A stretch of DNA of 64,000 bases from Planomicrobium stackebrandtii (lineage in GTDB: Bacteria > Bacillota > Bacilli > Bacillales_A > Planococcaceae), in NCBI RefSeq assembly GCF_030814955.1, contig NZ_JAUSWB010000004.1, positions 310,001 through 374,000 of the forward strand. The letters run 5' to 3'. Made by a program: the position numbers and the translations under genes. A model generated the notes under the pieces. That model was not told where the DNA came from. It did no database searches and was given only the letters and a program-made list of their open reading frames with translations. Below, one piece after another: positions 43,148 through 52,367 of this stretch (positions within the stretch are counted from its first letter, which is position 1; the number at the start of each line of letters is the position of its first letter).

Positions 43148-44083
43148 GTGGAGAAGTTAACACAGGCCAAAGCACAGCTAAATAAATTGGTGGTTGGCAG
43201 AGAAAAAGAAATTGATTTTATGCTGATTGCGTTGATTCAGGGGGGGCATGTACTGCTTGAAAGTGTACCAGGTTCAGGCAAGACGTGGATGGCCAAAGCA
43301 TTTGCAGGATCGTTTGCTGGCCGGTTTCAGCGAATTCAATTTACACCGGATGTTTTGCCGTCAGACGTGACAGGCATTCGTTTTTTTAATCCGAAAACCC
43401 AGGAGTTTGAATTGCGCCCAGGACCGGTGCAAACCAATTTGCTGCTGGCTGATGAAATCAACCGGGCAACACCGCGGACTCAGTCAAGTCTTTTAGAGTC
43501 TATGGAAGAAAAGCAGGCAACCATTGACGGTGAGACCATTCAATTGCCGGATCCGTTCATTGTTATCGCTACCCAAAATCCGGTGGAATCGCAACAGGGA
43601 ACATTTCCGCTTCCTGCTGCACAGTTGGACCGTTTTTTGTTCCGTCTGGAAATCGGTTACCCAGGATATCAAGAAGAACTGTCCATCATCCGGGATTTTC
43701 GCGGCAACTTTTCCCACAAAAAAGAAATTCTGCCGGCCGCGTCAGTTGAAGACGTACGGAAGTGGCGTGTAGCTGCTGGCGAAGTGGCAGTCCATGAAGA
43801 TATTGAAACGTATATATTGGAGCTGGTACGCGCGACCCGTGAGCATCCGGCCATTGAACTCGGCTTGAGTTCCCGGGCAGCGCTGGCGCTTGTTCAGGCA
43901 GCTCAAGGCCAGGCCTTTATGGAAGGGCGTCAGTTTGTGACACCGGACGATGTGAAATACATACTTGAACCTGTCGCGGTCCATCGCTTGATGCTGACAG
44001 CTGAAGGCATGCTTGTTCATGAGCCTTTGGCAGTTTTACAAGAAATTTTGAATTCAGTAGCTTCACCGGTAGAGGCATTTTAG
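43148..44083 (+). CDS. MoxR-family AAA+ ATPase (module 1)
   Basis: AAA+ ATPase of 311 residues thought to help assemble or mature partner proteins. Walker A is ESVPGSGKTW (about 38-47). Walker B is LLADEINRATPRTQSSLLESM (about 102-122), the family signature. A C-terminal lid follows ATQNPVESQQGTFPLP. Start is GTG with GGAGGGG upstream. The stop is directly followed by the DUF58 ATG, so the genes are tightly linked. A second, independent MoxR is encoded at 59916. Confidence 0.92.
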   Translation: MEKLTQAKAQLNKLVVGREKEIDFMLIALIQGGHVLLESVPGSGKTWMAKAFAGSFAGRFQRIQFTPDVLPSDVTGIRFFNPKTQEFELRPGPVQTNLLLADEINRATPRTQSSLLESMEEKQATIDGETIQLPDPFIVIATQNPVESQQGTFPLPAAQLDRFLFRLEIGYPGYQEELSIIRDFRGNFSHKKEILPAASVEDVRKWRVAAGEVAVHEDIETYILELVRATREHPAIELGLSSRAALALVQAAQGQAFMEGRQFVTPDDVKYILEPVAVHRLMLTAEGMLVHEPLAVLQEILNSVASPVEAF

Positions 44084-45238
44084 ATGGCATGGATACGCCA
44101 TAACGATGAAGCAAAAAATACGAAATGGGTGCTGGGCTTTTTAAGCGTCTTGTTCTTTATGGCTATGGCCTTTTTACAGTTTACTGCTGCGTCTGTCATC
44201 ATTTTTGCAGCCGCAGTGGTTGGGCTCCAAAAGCTTTACTTGGATAGAGCCGGAAAAAATCTGGTGTTTCAAAATGATCGAACACGCAGGCGTGTACTTT
44301 ATGGAGGCGAATCTTCCTGGGATCTCGTTTTTAAAAATGAGGGCCTGCCAATTTGGGGCGGGCAGTTGAAAATTTGGTTTTACGATGCTGTGGAACCGAC
44401 AAACGGTCAGGGAGCAAGTTATGGAGATTTAGTGGAGCTTGATCTGCCTTTTACCGTAGACAGCAAACAGACGATTGAAATAAAAGTGCCTGTGACAGGC
44501 AAAAAAAGAGGCGTGTCGCGCATCAAAAAAATGGAGTTGCTCATTCCGCATCCATTTGGTGAAGGCAGCGTTACGCTGGAATACAAGCCGGTCATTCTGC
44601 ACGAGCAGCTGGTATTTCCAAAACTTCAGAAATACCCTTTCCGCTATGCGCCATCCCGTTATAAGCCAGGACAATTCAATTTGCAGCATTCGCTTTTCAA
44701 CGACGCTTTTCAGCCAATCGGCACACGCGATTATGTTTCAACAGATCAATTCAATCAAATTCATTGGAAAGCCAGTGTCAGGATGCAAAACTACCAGACA
44801 AAAATATTTTCGCAGGTAGCTAATGAATCGATGCTTTTTGCACTGAATGTCTCGGCTCATTATGGAACTATCCACGACCTGGAAGAGCGGATTGAAGAAG
44901 TGGCTTCTTATATCGAAAGTTGCTTTAATGCAGGAGTTTCTTATGCGCTGGCAGTCAATATCCGCTCAGCGGGCAAGATGCCTTATTTGTATTTGCCTCC
45001 AGGACAAGGGCAGCGGCACCGGCAACAGTCACTGGAATTGTTGTCGATCATATCGAAAAACAGCGCTACGCTTTCTTACCGCGCCATGTTGGGCCATCTG
45101 GACATACATGCAGAACTGCCGTGTACGACTTATCTGTTGACCGACGAAACGAAAGAAGCCATGCGCATTATCAACAAATGGAGCAGCCAAACAGCATTAA
45201 CTGTCCTGCCAGGCAGAAAGGAACGTGATCCGGCATGA
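44084..45238 (+). CDS. DUF58 membrane-anchored protein (module 1)
   Basis: A 384-residue protein. Two N-terminal membrane segments (about 19-37 and 40-60) are followed by a soluble part with beta-rich and von Willebrand-A-like regions. The DUF58 core is recognisable at GTRDYVSTDQFNQIHWKASVRMQ (about 218-240). Proteins of this type work with MoxR ATPases, but the role is not established. It overlaps the next gene by four bases. No classical MIDAS (DxSxS) is clear in its second half, in contrast with the DUF58 at 60905. Confidence 0.85.
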   Translation: MAWIRHNDEAKNTKWVLGFLSVLFFMAMAFLQFTAASVIIFAAAVVGLQKLYLDRAGKNLVFQNDRTRRRVLYGGESSWDLVFKNEGLPIWGGQLKIWFYDAVEPTNGQGASYGDLVELDLPFTVDSKQTIEIKVPVTGKKRGVSRIKKMELLIPHPFGEGSVTLEYKPVILHEQLVFPKLQKYPFRYAPSRYKPGQFNLQHSLFNDAFQPIGTRDYVSTDQFNQIHWKASVRMQNYQTKIFSQVANESMLFALNVSAHYGTIHDLEERIEEVASYIESCFNAGVSYALAVNIRSAGKMPYLYLPPGQGQRHRQQSLELLSIISKNSATLSYRAMLGHLDIHAELPCTTYLLTDETKEAMRIINKWSSQTALTVLPGRKERDPA

Positions 45239-46452
45239 CAGCACGCTTAATATCAGCCATTTACTTTATGCTGGATGCTTTCATAATTTCCCTGATTTTG
45301 GTATTTGTTGCTCAAGAAACGGCATTGCCGGCAGTTTGGACATGGATTTTGGCAGCTCTTGGGATGTCATGCATTTCCTGTTTTCTCTTCTCGAAAACCC
45401 CTTACCGACTGATATGGGCAGTTGGAATGTCCATTGCTGCCGCCATGTGGACGGCAGGAGTTTCATTGTGGCTGGCGCTGATTTTAGGCATGCTGGCCAC
45501 TTATTTGCTCCACGCCCGATACTCGGTTCTATCCGGCGAGTTCAATCATGGCCATCATTTTTTAATGAAGTTTTTGGTCGTGTTCAGTGTCTGCTGGATA
45601 GTTCTTCTATTGAATCCAGAAGAACAGACAAGCCGTTTGCTTTTCACCATTGCCCCTGCAGCAATCCTGTTTTATTTAGTGAGCAGTCTGTTGCATAGTT
45701 ATTTTTATTCCAAAGCAGATGGTGCGCGGCTCAGCCTGGCTGTTGGCGCTTTCGGCATTGTCGCGACTCTTTCGGCCGCAGCGGCAACCATTACTTTTTT
45801 TATTGCTGACGAAGTCCGGAGTTTGGCAGGCTGGGTTGTCGGAGGAGCAATAAGGATTTTGTTTTGGCCGCTCGCTCTGCTGCTTGAACAGGTGACGAGC
45901 TTTTTGTCGGGTCTATCGACTGAGGAAGAAATGCAGGAAACGTTGGATAAACTCGGGCCGGATGGAGAAGCAGCCCAAGGCGATACTGCAGCAAGCGAAG
46001 CCCTGCCATCAGATTTTCCGGTTGAGATTTTCTTGGGCCTCGTCGTGTTGGCATGTGCGATTGCATTAGTGCTGTGGCTGCGAAAAATAAAGCCGGATTC
46101 TAAAGAACAGGTACAAGAAAGCCAAGTCATCATCAAAAGGCATGATCATCCCTCGGCGCTGCAATTTCTGCGGAACCCAGCTTCGCCTTACAGCCAAAAC
46201 CTGGATCTCCATCAAATAAGAGAGGTTTTTCGCGGTCTTGAACTTTTGGCAACAGAACAACAAATGGGCCGCAAAAATTACGAAACGGTCCGGGAGTGGA
46301 TAGTGCGAATGCAATGGGATGTGACCGATTCTTTCTTTAAAACCTATGATCAAGTCCGATATGGAGATAAACAACTGCCGGACTCCCAGGCGAATCAGTT
46401 TATTAGTGAAATTGCTGAAATAAAAGACAGATATTTAAAAGAAAATGTTTAA
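45235..46452 (+). CDS. DUF4129-domain membrane protein (module 1)
   Basis: A 405-residue membrane protein. The N-terminal ~225 residues form several helices, then a charged acidic stretch. A further helix (about 262-280) and a soluble C-terminal region of about 100 residues match DUF4129 (HQIREVFRGLELLATEQQMGRKNYETVREW...). This arrangement of MoxR, DUF58 and DUF4129 is common in bacteria. Some relatives carry a transglutaminase domain before DUF4129; no such catalytic triad is visible here. The function is unknown. It ends at a terminator. Confidence 0.78.
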   Translation: MTARLISAIYFMLDAFIISLILVFVAQETALPAVWTWILAALGMSCISCFLFSKTPYRLIWAVGMSIAAAMWTAGVSLWLALILGMLATYLLHARYSVLSGEFNHGHHFLMKFLVVFSVCWIVLLLNPEEQTSRLLFTIAPAAILFYLVSSLLHSYFYSKADGARLSLAVGAFGIVATLSAAAATITFFIADEVRSLAGWVVGGAIRILFWPLALLLEQVTSFLSGLSTEEEMQETLDKLGPDGEAAQGDTAASEALPSDFPVEIFLGLVVLACAIALVLWLRKIKPDSKEQVQESQVIIKRHDHPSALQFLRNPASPYSQNLDLHQIREVFRGLELLATEQQMGRKNYETVREWIVRMQWDVTDSFFKTYDQVRYGDKQLPDSQANQFISEIAEIKDRYLKENV

Positions 46453-46515
46453 AGAGCTTTAAGGAAGGGGATAATATACTTGAACACAGCAACATTCTCA
46501 TTTCCCCCTTTTGTG

Positions 46516-46550
46516 GTCGGTCCGTTATACGGGTCGGCTTCTTTTTTTTG
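46516..46550 (+). terminator. Terminator of MoxR module 1
   Basis: GTCGGTCCG (46516-46524) and CGGGTCGGC (46530-46538) pair over nine positions (three G-T), followed by TTCTTTTTTTTG. Confidence 0.75.
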
Positions 46551-46855
46551 TTTTTTTGAGGTTGAAGAGAATGCAGACGGTTGAATATAATATGAGCTCC
46601 ATACATTGCCCCTGGCCGCATCTGCGCCAGGGGATGGATTAGATTGAAGGCAAGTTTAAGTTTCCTGCCGCATTTATAAAAATACGGAGCAAATCAGTAG
46701 GCGAAAATCATTAGTTCAACAAATATAGCTGCTGCAATGCAAGTTGTCAGCAATAAAAGTTTATGAGTTTGATATGTATAGTTATTTTTTTACAAGAGTG
46801 AATATCCTGAAGATTTTTGCTAAACTGAAGATATATACAAAAGGGGGAAATACAT
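46551..46855. other. Non-coding gap before the dehydrogenase gene
   Basis: No supported gene. It holds an inverted repeat, CCCCTGGC (46609-46616) with GCCAGGGG (46626-46633), without a T-tract, and A/T-rich sequence before the next ATG. A 23-codon frame starting at about 46570 runs through the hairpin but is too short to support. I cannot assign a promoter with confidence. Confidence 0.4.
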
Positions 46856-47716
46856 ATGAAGCTCGGATTTATTGGTACTGGAGTTATGGGCAACAGCTTG
46901 GTCAAACATTTGCTGGACCATGAGCATGAAGTTTCCATCTATACACGAACGGCTAAAAAAGCGGAGAACCTGGTTGAAGCAGGTGCAGTGCTGGTTGAAT
47001 CACCTCAGAAGGTGGCTGAAAACAGTGAAGTCATTTTCACAATGGTCGGCTATCCTTCAGACGTTGAAGAAATCTATTTTGGTGACAAAGGCATCCTGGA
47101 ACATGCGAAGGCAGGTGCAGTACTGGTCGACATGACAACTTCCAAGCCGCAATTGGCGCAGCGAATTTTTGAAGCGGCTGCTGAAAAAGGCCTGCATGCT
47201 TTGGATGCTCCAGTATCCGGCGGGGATGTGGGCGCAAAAAACGCTGTTTTGTCGATAATGGTTGGCGGTGAAAAAGATATCTTTAAACAAGTTTCTCCTT
47301 TGCTTAACTTGTTCGGAGAAAACATTGTCTTCCAGGGTCCTGCAGGCTCTGGGCAGCATACTAAAATGTGCAACCAAATTAACATTGCGAATAATATGAT
47401 GGGAGTTTGCGAATCCTTGATCTATGCCAAAAAAGCAGGTCTTGATCCAGAGCGCGTCTTGCGGTCTATTTCTTCTGGAGCAGCTGGGTCATGGTCCCTG
47501 TCGAATTTGGCGCCAAAAATGATCAATGAAGATTTTCGTCCAGGCTTTTACATTAAGCATTTTATCAAAGACATGAAGATTGCTGCCGAGGAAGCGGAAA
47601 ACTGGGGATTGAATTTGCCTGGCCTTCGGTTGTCGCTTAGCATGTACGAAGAGTTGGCGGCTAAAGGGTATGAAGATAACGGAACCCAAACTTTGATCCG
47701 CCAATACGAGGCATAA
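46856..47716 (+). CDS. 3-hydroxyisobutyrate dehydrogenase-family NAD(P)-dependent oxidoreductase
   Basis: Beta-hydroxyacid dehydrogenase of 286 residues. The Rossmann loop is GFIGTGVMG (residues 4-12), and DAPVSGGDVGAKNA (about 119-132) is the conserved substrate-binding block. The catalytic lysine lies in the segment AGSGQHTKMCNQ (about 163-174). Members reduce or oxidise 3-hydroxyisobutyrate, tartronate semialdehyde or related acids; the substrate here is not determined. AAAGGGGG precedes the ATG. It is monocistronic. Confidence 0.9.
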   Translation: MKLGFIGTGVMGNSLVKHLLDHEHEVSIYTRTAKKAENLVEAGAVLVESPQKVAENSEVIFTMVGYPSDVEEIYFGDKGILEHAKAGAVLVDMTTSKPQLAQRIFEAAAEKGLHALDAPVSGGDVGAKNAVLSIMVGGEKDIFKQVSPLLNLFGENIVFQGPAGSGQHTKMCNQINIANNMMGVCESLIYAKKAGLDPERVLRSISSGAAGSWSLSNLAPKMINEDFRPGFYIKHFIKDMKIAAEEAENWGLNLPGLRLSLSMYEELAAKGYEDNGTQTLIRQYEA

Positions 47717-47722
47717 GAAAAA

Positions 47723-47746
47723 CCGGAAACCCGTAAAGGTTTCCGG
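47723..47746 (-). terminator. Terminator of ykyB
   Basis: CCGGAAACC (47723-47731) and GGTTTCCGG (47738-47746); read on the minus strand it is followed by TTTTTC. Confidence 0.8.
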
Positions 47747-47759
47747 CTGATCGGCAGCA

Positions 47760-48221
47760 TCAATCAAAATAAGATTTTTTTGGCGAATAAAATCGGTCTA
47801 ATTGCCGAGGCTGGTAGGACTTGGTGAAGTTGGAGACAGCCGCTTCTTTTTTCTGCGGCTCCAATCCGGTCAAAGTCCGCAAAATTTCTTTTGCTACTTT
47901 CAAGTTCATTCGGCTTGGCGGATTGCGGTACGTATCATCCAGGTGGCCAAGATGCTCGAGTGAAGAAAAATCTTCTTTTTTCGGGAGCATATGAAAATAG
48001 TAATTGCCGCATTTTACGAGGACGGAAGATTGTTGTTGGCTTTTCTGAGGGTTTTTACTGAAGTGCAAACCGATTTTTGTAGCGCGCTTTTTTTCAATCA
48101 TAAGATTGAGTGCTTCTTTTTTCAGCGCATACAAATAATGATTGTCGGGGGCAGTTTTTGCGTGCCGGTTAACCGTAAAAATGGCTTGAGCGATATCTGA
48201 ATCTGACTTGGCAACTGTCAT
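47760..48221 (-). CDS. ykyB: YkyB-family protein
   Basis: A conserved Bacillales protein of unknown function, 153 residues, soluble. The characteristic FTVNRHAKTAPDNHYLYALKK (first 18 residues recognised, about 15-35) and KIGLHFSKNPQKSQQQSSVLV, followed by YYFHMLPKKEDF, match B. subtilis YkyB. The ATG at 48221 follows GAAAGGA; the longer upstream frame lacks a ribosome site. In B. subtilis it lies at the start of the yku block, as it does here. No role can be assigned. Confidence 0.85.
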   Translation of the reverse strand: MTVAKSDSDIAQAIFTVNRHAKTAPDNHYLYALKKEALNLMIEKKRATKIGLHFSKNPQKSQQQSSVLVKCGNYYFHMLPKKEDFSSLEHLGHLDDTYRNPPSRMNLKVAKEILRTLTGLEPQKKEAAVSNFTKSYQPRQLDRFYSPKKSYFD

Positions 48222-48376
48222 GAACTCATTCCTTTCATCCAAAATAATAGGTAGTTTCGAATCCATCATATCAAAATTTCCAGCCACTGTATACTGAAGG
48301 AGACATACGCACAAAAAGGAGAATCCAACTGCTCTGTAGAATTTAATTTTAGTAAAGTGAAACTATGTATAAAAAG

Positions 48377-48406
48377 TTGTCGTCCGGTGAACCGACGGCA
48401 TATAAA
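48377..48406 (+). promoter_or_regulatory. Candidate promoter of fadH
   Basis: TTGTCG (48377-48382), 18-base spacer, TATAAA (48401-48406), 46 bases before the ATG. The spacer holds a GTCCGGT/ACCGAC-type inverted repeat that could be an operator. Confidence 0.45.
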
Positions 48407-48452
48407 ATTTTTTCTTTTTATGTACATAATCTAATCTTAAGGGGATGTTTGA

Positions 48453-49220
48453 ATGTTTACGGATCAAACGATTATTGTTACAGGCGGCTCGAGCGGCATG
48501 GGGTTGCATATGGCCAAGAAGTTCGCTTCAGAAGGCGCGAATGTCGTTATTACAGGACGCGATATGGATAAGCTGAACGAAGCTGTGAAAGCGATTACAG
48601 GAAGCCGGGGTTCAGTTGAAGTGTTTCAAATGGATGTGCGGGAACCTGAACATGCCAAAGCCATGGTGCAATTCGCTCACGAAAAGTTTGGGAGAGTGGA
48701 TGGATTGGTCAACAATGCCGCTGGAAATTTCATTGTCCACGCAGAAAAGTTATCGCCCAACGGCTGGAAGTCAGTAATTGACATTGTTTTGAATGGTACT
48801 TTTTTCTGTTCTCATGCAGTCGGCAACTATTGGATTGAAAACGGTACGAAAGGCAAGATCCTGAATATGCTTGCCACCTACGCCTGGAATGCGGGAGCTG
48901 GAGTTGCACACTCAGCCGCAGCTAAAGCAGGCGTTATGTCCTTGACACGGACGCTGGCGGTTGAATGGGGCACACAGTTTGGGATCCGGGTCAATGGCAT
49001 TGCCCCAGGTCCCATCGAGCGGACGGGCGGAGCAGACAAGCTGTGGGAATCGGAGAAAGCAGCGAAACGGACTTTAGAGTCGATTCCCCTTGGCAGACTT
49101 GGGAAACCAGAGGAAGTTGCGGAGCTTGCAGCCTTTATCATGTCAGAAAAAGCTTCCTATATGAACGGAGAAATCGTCACTTTGGACGGCGGCCAATGGC
49201 TGAACAAATTCCCTTTTTAA
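48453..49220 (+). CDS. fadH: 2,4-dienoyl-CoA reductase FadH (YkuF), SDR family
   Basis: Short-chain dehydrogenase of 255 residues that reduces 2,4-dienoyl-CoA in the degradation of unsaturated fatty acids. The cofactor loop is TGGSSGMGLHMAK (about 10-22), then NNAAGNFIV (about 89-97) and a C-terminal GRLGKPEEVAELAAFIMS. The YxxxK-type site is replaced by the serine/lysine arrangement HSAAAKAG seen in dienoyl-CoA reductases. AAGGGGA precedes the ATG. The position (ykyB, ykuF, ykuL) matches B. subtilis. Confidence 0.9.
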   Translation: MFTDQTIIVTGGSSGMGLHMAKKFASEGANVVITGRDMDKLNEAVKAITGSRGSVEVFQMDVREPEHAKAMVQFAHEKFGRVDGLVNNAAGNFIVHAEKLSPNGWKSVIDIVLNGTFFCSHAVGNYWIENGTKGKILNMLATYAWNAGAGVAHSAAAKAGVMSLTRTLAVEWGTQFGIRVNGIAPGPIERTGGADKLWESEKAAKRTLESIPLGRLGKPEEVAELAAFIMSEKASYMNGEIVTLDGGQWLNKFPF

Positions 49221-49323
49221 GGTATTTTTTGCACCAATTAAATAGTTTCAGGAATGTTGATGTGTTATGATGATGTTTGAATGGATGGCATCTAACATAG
49301 GCGATGCAAAAGGAGTAGAGTAC

Positions 49324-49767
49324 ATGATTTCATTACCAAGCAGAGATTTTCTGGATACCCCAATCGAAGACTATATCATTTCTTCCGAGAAAGTTGCACA
49401 TGTTCAAATGGGCAACAGTGCTGAACATGCGTTGCTCGTATTGACAAAGACGGGCTACTCAGCCATTCCGGTTTTGGATTTGAAATACCGCTTTCGCGGC
49501 TTGATCAATGCACAACGGATTACTGATGCAATTCTCGGAATGGATCATATAGAATACGAACGGCTTTCTGATATCCGCGTGGAAGATATCATGGAAACAG
49601 ATCTGCCTTTGATCCACATTAACGAACGGTTTCAAAAAGCATTGGACATGGTTATCAACCAAAATTTTCTCTGTGTGATAGATGACGAAGAAATGTTTAT
49701 GGGAATTTTGACGCGGCGGGTTGTATTAAAACAGCTGAAAAAACAAATTTATCAATTGAAAAGATAA
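49324..49767 (+). CDS. darB: CBS-domain c-di-AMP-binding protein DarB/CbpB (YkuL)
   Basis: Protein of 147 residues consisting essentially of two CBS domains (about 20-75 and 85-140). It resembles B. subtilis YkuL (DarB), which binds cyclic di-AMP. When free of c-di-AMP, that protein stimulates the alarmone enzyme Rel and pyruvate carboxylase. The ATG at 49324 has AAAAGGAG before it. The match includes the same length and the MISLPSRDFLDTPIEDYI start. It follows fadH by about 100 bases and is terminated by a strong hairpin. Confidence 0.88.
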   Translation: MISLPSRDFLDTPIEDYIISSEKVAHVQMGNSAEHALLVLTKTGYSAIPVLDLKYRFRGLINAQRITDAILGMDHIEYERLSDIRVEDIMETDLPLIHINERFQKALDMVINQNFLCVIDDEEMFMGILTRRVVLKQLKKQIYQLKR

Positions 49768-49779
49768 ACAGGCAACATA

Positions 49780-49809
49780 AAAAAAGGTCTCATCTCAGAG
49801 GCCTTTTTT
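49780..49809 (+). terminator. Terminator of darB
   Basis: Twelve-base arms (49780-49791, 49798-49809, one G-T pair) with A and T runs. Confidence 0.88.
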
Positions 49810-49955
49810 ATGCTTAAAAAAGCATATGATTGCTGTTTTATATATATTTTTAGATTTCAGCGCCCAGATGACAGGAGCATAAGCCGTTCTGGCTATGTCT
49901 GTCGTACCTGAAAGGCGTTTTCGCTTTTATTGTCAGGTGAAAAGAGGTTTGGTTA

Positions 49956-51434
49956 ATGGATAAAACAAAAAGGCCGCTTGTTTTGGCAGCTGTTATGTTG
50001 GCAATGTTCGTCAGTGCGGTCGAAGCGACCATCGTATCGACCGCCATGCCAAGCATAGCGTCTGAACTTGGCGGGTTTTCGAAATATAGCTGGGTTTTTT
50101 CGGCTTATTTGCTGATGAGCACTGTAACGGTCTTGCTATACGGCAAGCTGTCCGATATATTTGGCCGAAAGCGCATATTTGCAGTAGGGATGCTGCTGTT
50201 TTTGTTCGGCTCCTTGTTGTGCGGTTTTGCCGATTCAATGGAAGAACTGATTTTTTACCGGTTTGTTCAGGGAATGGGAGCCGGCGCAGTCATGCCGATT
50301 GCAACTACAATTGTCGGTGACATTTATTCGAGTGAGGAACGCGCGAAAGTTCAAGGGTATTTATCGAGTGTCTGGGGAATTTCAGCTGTTACCGGCCCTG
50401 CAATTGGCGGAATCCTCGTTGCAACTATTGGCTGGGAATATGTATTTTGGATCAACCTGCCTCTTGGCGTTTTGTCCCTGCTTGGTGTGCTTTTGTATTT
50501 GAAAGAGCCGGTGAATACAAAAAAACCGGCAATCGATTACAAAGGGGCAGCGTTGCTGACAGCAGCCTTATCAAGCATGCTGTATTTATTGGTCGAAGGC
50601 GGCGTGTCGTTTGACTGGCTATCCAGGCAATCGCTGATTTTGCTGTTAGCCAGCGTACTGTTTTTTGTGTTGTTCATTTGGGCGGAACAGAAGGCGGTCG
50701 ACCCAATGATGCCTTTTGAGATTTGGCGGAATAAAACCATTCTCTATGCCAATCTGGTTTCCTTGGCAACCGGCGTCATTTTGATCAGCATCTCCAGCTA
50801 TTTGCCTACTTATGTGACCGGTGTAATGGAGCAGCCAGCAGCCATTGCAGGCTTTACCTTGACGGCCATGTCTATCGGTTGGCCATTGGCTTCCTTTTTC
50901 TCCGGACGGCTGCTGCTAAAAATTGGCTATTTCAGAACGTCATTAGCAGGCGGCGCTTTTCTCGTCGCGGGAACCTTGCTGTTTATCTTTATGCAGCCTG
51001 GATTTGGTCCTTTATGGGCAGCTATGTCGAGCTTTTTTGTGGGTCTTGGAATGGGCTTGACCAGCACCGCGTTTATTGTTTCGATTCAGGCAGCCGTTTC
51101 CTATGAACAGCGCGGTTCTGCTACCGCTTCGAATATGTTTATGCGAAATTTGGGCAGCACGATTGGCGTTGCTTTGCTTGGCAGCATCTTGAACAGTTCT
51201 TTGCTGCGCTCCTTTGCTGAAAATGGTGAAAATTATTCTTTAAGCTCAATCAATGATTTGCTGAGTGCCGACAGCCGTGCAGGCATATCAGCAGAGGCAT
51301 TGGAGTTTCTTCAGCTGGCGTTGGCCGGCGCGCTTCATAATGTCTACCTGGTCACAGCATCTTTCGCACTCGCCAGTTTTATCCTGATCTTCGGGCTGCG
51401 CGGCCCAAAAGGAGTGAAAAGCAATGTCAAATGA
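49956..51434 (+). CDS. MFS multidrug transporter, DHA2 (14-helix) type (YkuC-like)
   Basis: Proton-driven exporter of 492 residues with about 14 helices, the size of the DHA2 group. The motif-A loop is GKLSDIFGRKR (about 64-74), and the antiporter motif C region is in GVWGISAVTGPAIGGILV (about 143-160). AAAGAGGT precedes the ATG. Located between darB and ccpC, as ykuC-type transporters are in Bacillus. It overlaps ccpC by 11 bases, so the regulator is co-translated with it. The substrate is unknown. Confidence 0.88.
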   Translation: MDKTKRPLVLAAVMLAMFVSAVEATIVSTAMPSIASELGGFSKYSWVFSAYLLMSTVTVLLYGKLSDIFGRKRIFAVGMLLFLFGSLLCGFADSMEELIFYRFVQGMGAGAVMPIATTIVGDIYSSEERAKVQGYLSSVWGISAVTGPAIGGILVATIGWEYVFWINLPLGVLSLLGVLLYLKEPVNTKKPAIDYKGAALLTAALSSMLYLLVEGGVSFDWLSRQSLILLLASVLFFVLFIWAEQKAVDPMMPFEIWRNKTILYANLVSLATGVILISISSYLPTYVTGVMEQPAAIAGFTLTAMSIGWPLASFFSGRLLLKIGYFRTSLAGGAFLVAGTLLFIFMQPGFGPLWAAMSSFFVGLGMGLTSTAFIVSIQAAVSYEQRGSATASNMFMRNLGSTIGVALLGSILNSSLLRSFAENGENYSLSSINDLLSADSRAGISAEALEFLQLALAGALHNVYLVTASFALASFILIFGLRGPKGVKSNVK

Positions 51435-52299
51435 AGAATTGATCATTAAAGTGCTGGCCGAAGAAGGCAATATGAGAAAAGCGGCAGAGCGGCTATTTTT
51501 GTCGCAGCCGGCTTTATCACAGCGCCTGCAGTCTATCGAGAAAGATTGGGGCCAGCAATTGTTTATTCGCTCGCAAAAAGGGCTTTCGCCAACACCGGCC
51601 GGAGAATTGGTTATTCAATATGCCAATGAAACCATTCTGCGGAAAGAAGAGGTTTTTGAAGTGCTGCATACGTTGACTTCCAAAGTGCATGGCACACTGA
51701 AAATTGCCTGCGCGACGATCATCGGCCAAAACTGGCTGCCGAAAGTACTAAAGGATTTTGTGACACTTTATCCGGAAGCAAAAATTCAGCTGATCACTGG
51801 ATGGAGCTCTGAAATTGTCCGTTCGCTTTATGACGGCGAAGCGCATATCGGAATCGTGCGCGGCCATACGGATTGGAAAGGGCCGAAGCTGCATTTATTC
51901 AAAGATACCTTGTATTTGGTCGACAAGGAAATCCGTTCGCTCGAGGAACTTCTTCAGACTGAACGCCCGTTTATCCAGTTTAAAAGCGACTCGAACTATT
52001 ACGAGGAAATTCAGCAATGGTGGCAAAAGCATTTTGCATCCAATCCGAAAAGGCAAATAACCGTGGATCAGATTGAAACCTGCAAGCAGATGGCGGTCAA
52101 CGGCATTGGTTACGCCATCCTGCCATCGATTACATTGACCGGTACGGAAGATGTGCATATGATGCCACTGACGAATAATAAGGAGGAGTTGGAATTGACG
52201 CGGGATACGTGGCTCATCGGCTATGAATCCGCTTTTCAGCTGCGTCAAGTAGAGGCATTTGTCGATATAGTCGAAAAACATGCCGCTTTATTAAGGTGA
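51424..52299 (+). CDS. ccpC: LysR-family transcriptional regulator CcpC
   Basis: LysR-type regulator of 291 residues. The N-terminal winged helix has [25 protein letters not shown] (about 18-42), followed by the inducer-binding domain. By position (before dapH-dapL) and sequence it corresponds to B. subtilis CcpC (YkuM), which represses citB and citZ and responds to citrate. AAAGGAG precedes the ATG. It overlaps the MFS gene by 11 bases. The citrate-binding role is inferred from orthology. Confidence 0.8.
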   Translation: MSNEELIIKVLAEEGNMRKAAERLFLSQPALSQRLQSIEKDWGQQLFIRSQKGLSPTPAGELVIQYANETILRKEEVFEVLHTLTSKVHGTLKIACATIIGQNWLPKVLKDFVTLYPEAKIQLITGWSSEIVRSLYDGEAHIGIVRGHTDWKGPKLHLFKDTLYLVDKEIRSLEELLQTERPFIQFKSDSNYYEEIQQWWQKHFASNPKRQITVDQIETCKQMAVNGIGYAILPSITLTGTEDVHMMPLTNNKEELELTRDTWLIGYESAFQLRQVEAFVDIVEKHAALLR

Positions 52300-52367
52300 A
52301 GCGGATGAATTTTTATGCTGAATCAGATATAATAACAACATCACTTAATGGAAAGAGGTTTTTATTG

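Noticed and set aside
45225..45698. Plus-strand frame of 157 codons at the DUF4129 gene
   Set aside because: Overlaps the real gene in another frame; no ribosome site and no recognisable domain.
46570..46641. Short 23-codon frame over the CCCCTGGC hairpin
   Set aside because: Too short and without convincing ribosome site; the hairpin explains the sequence.
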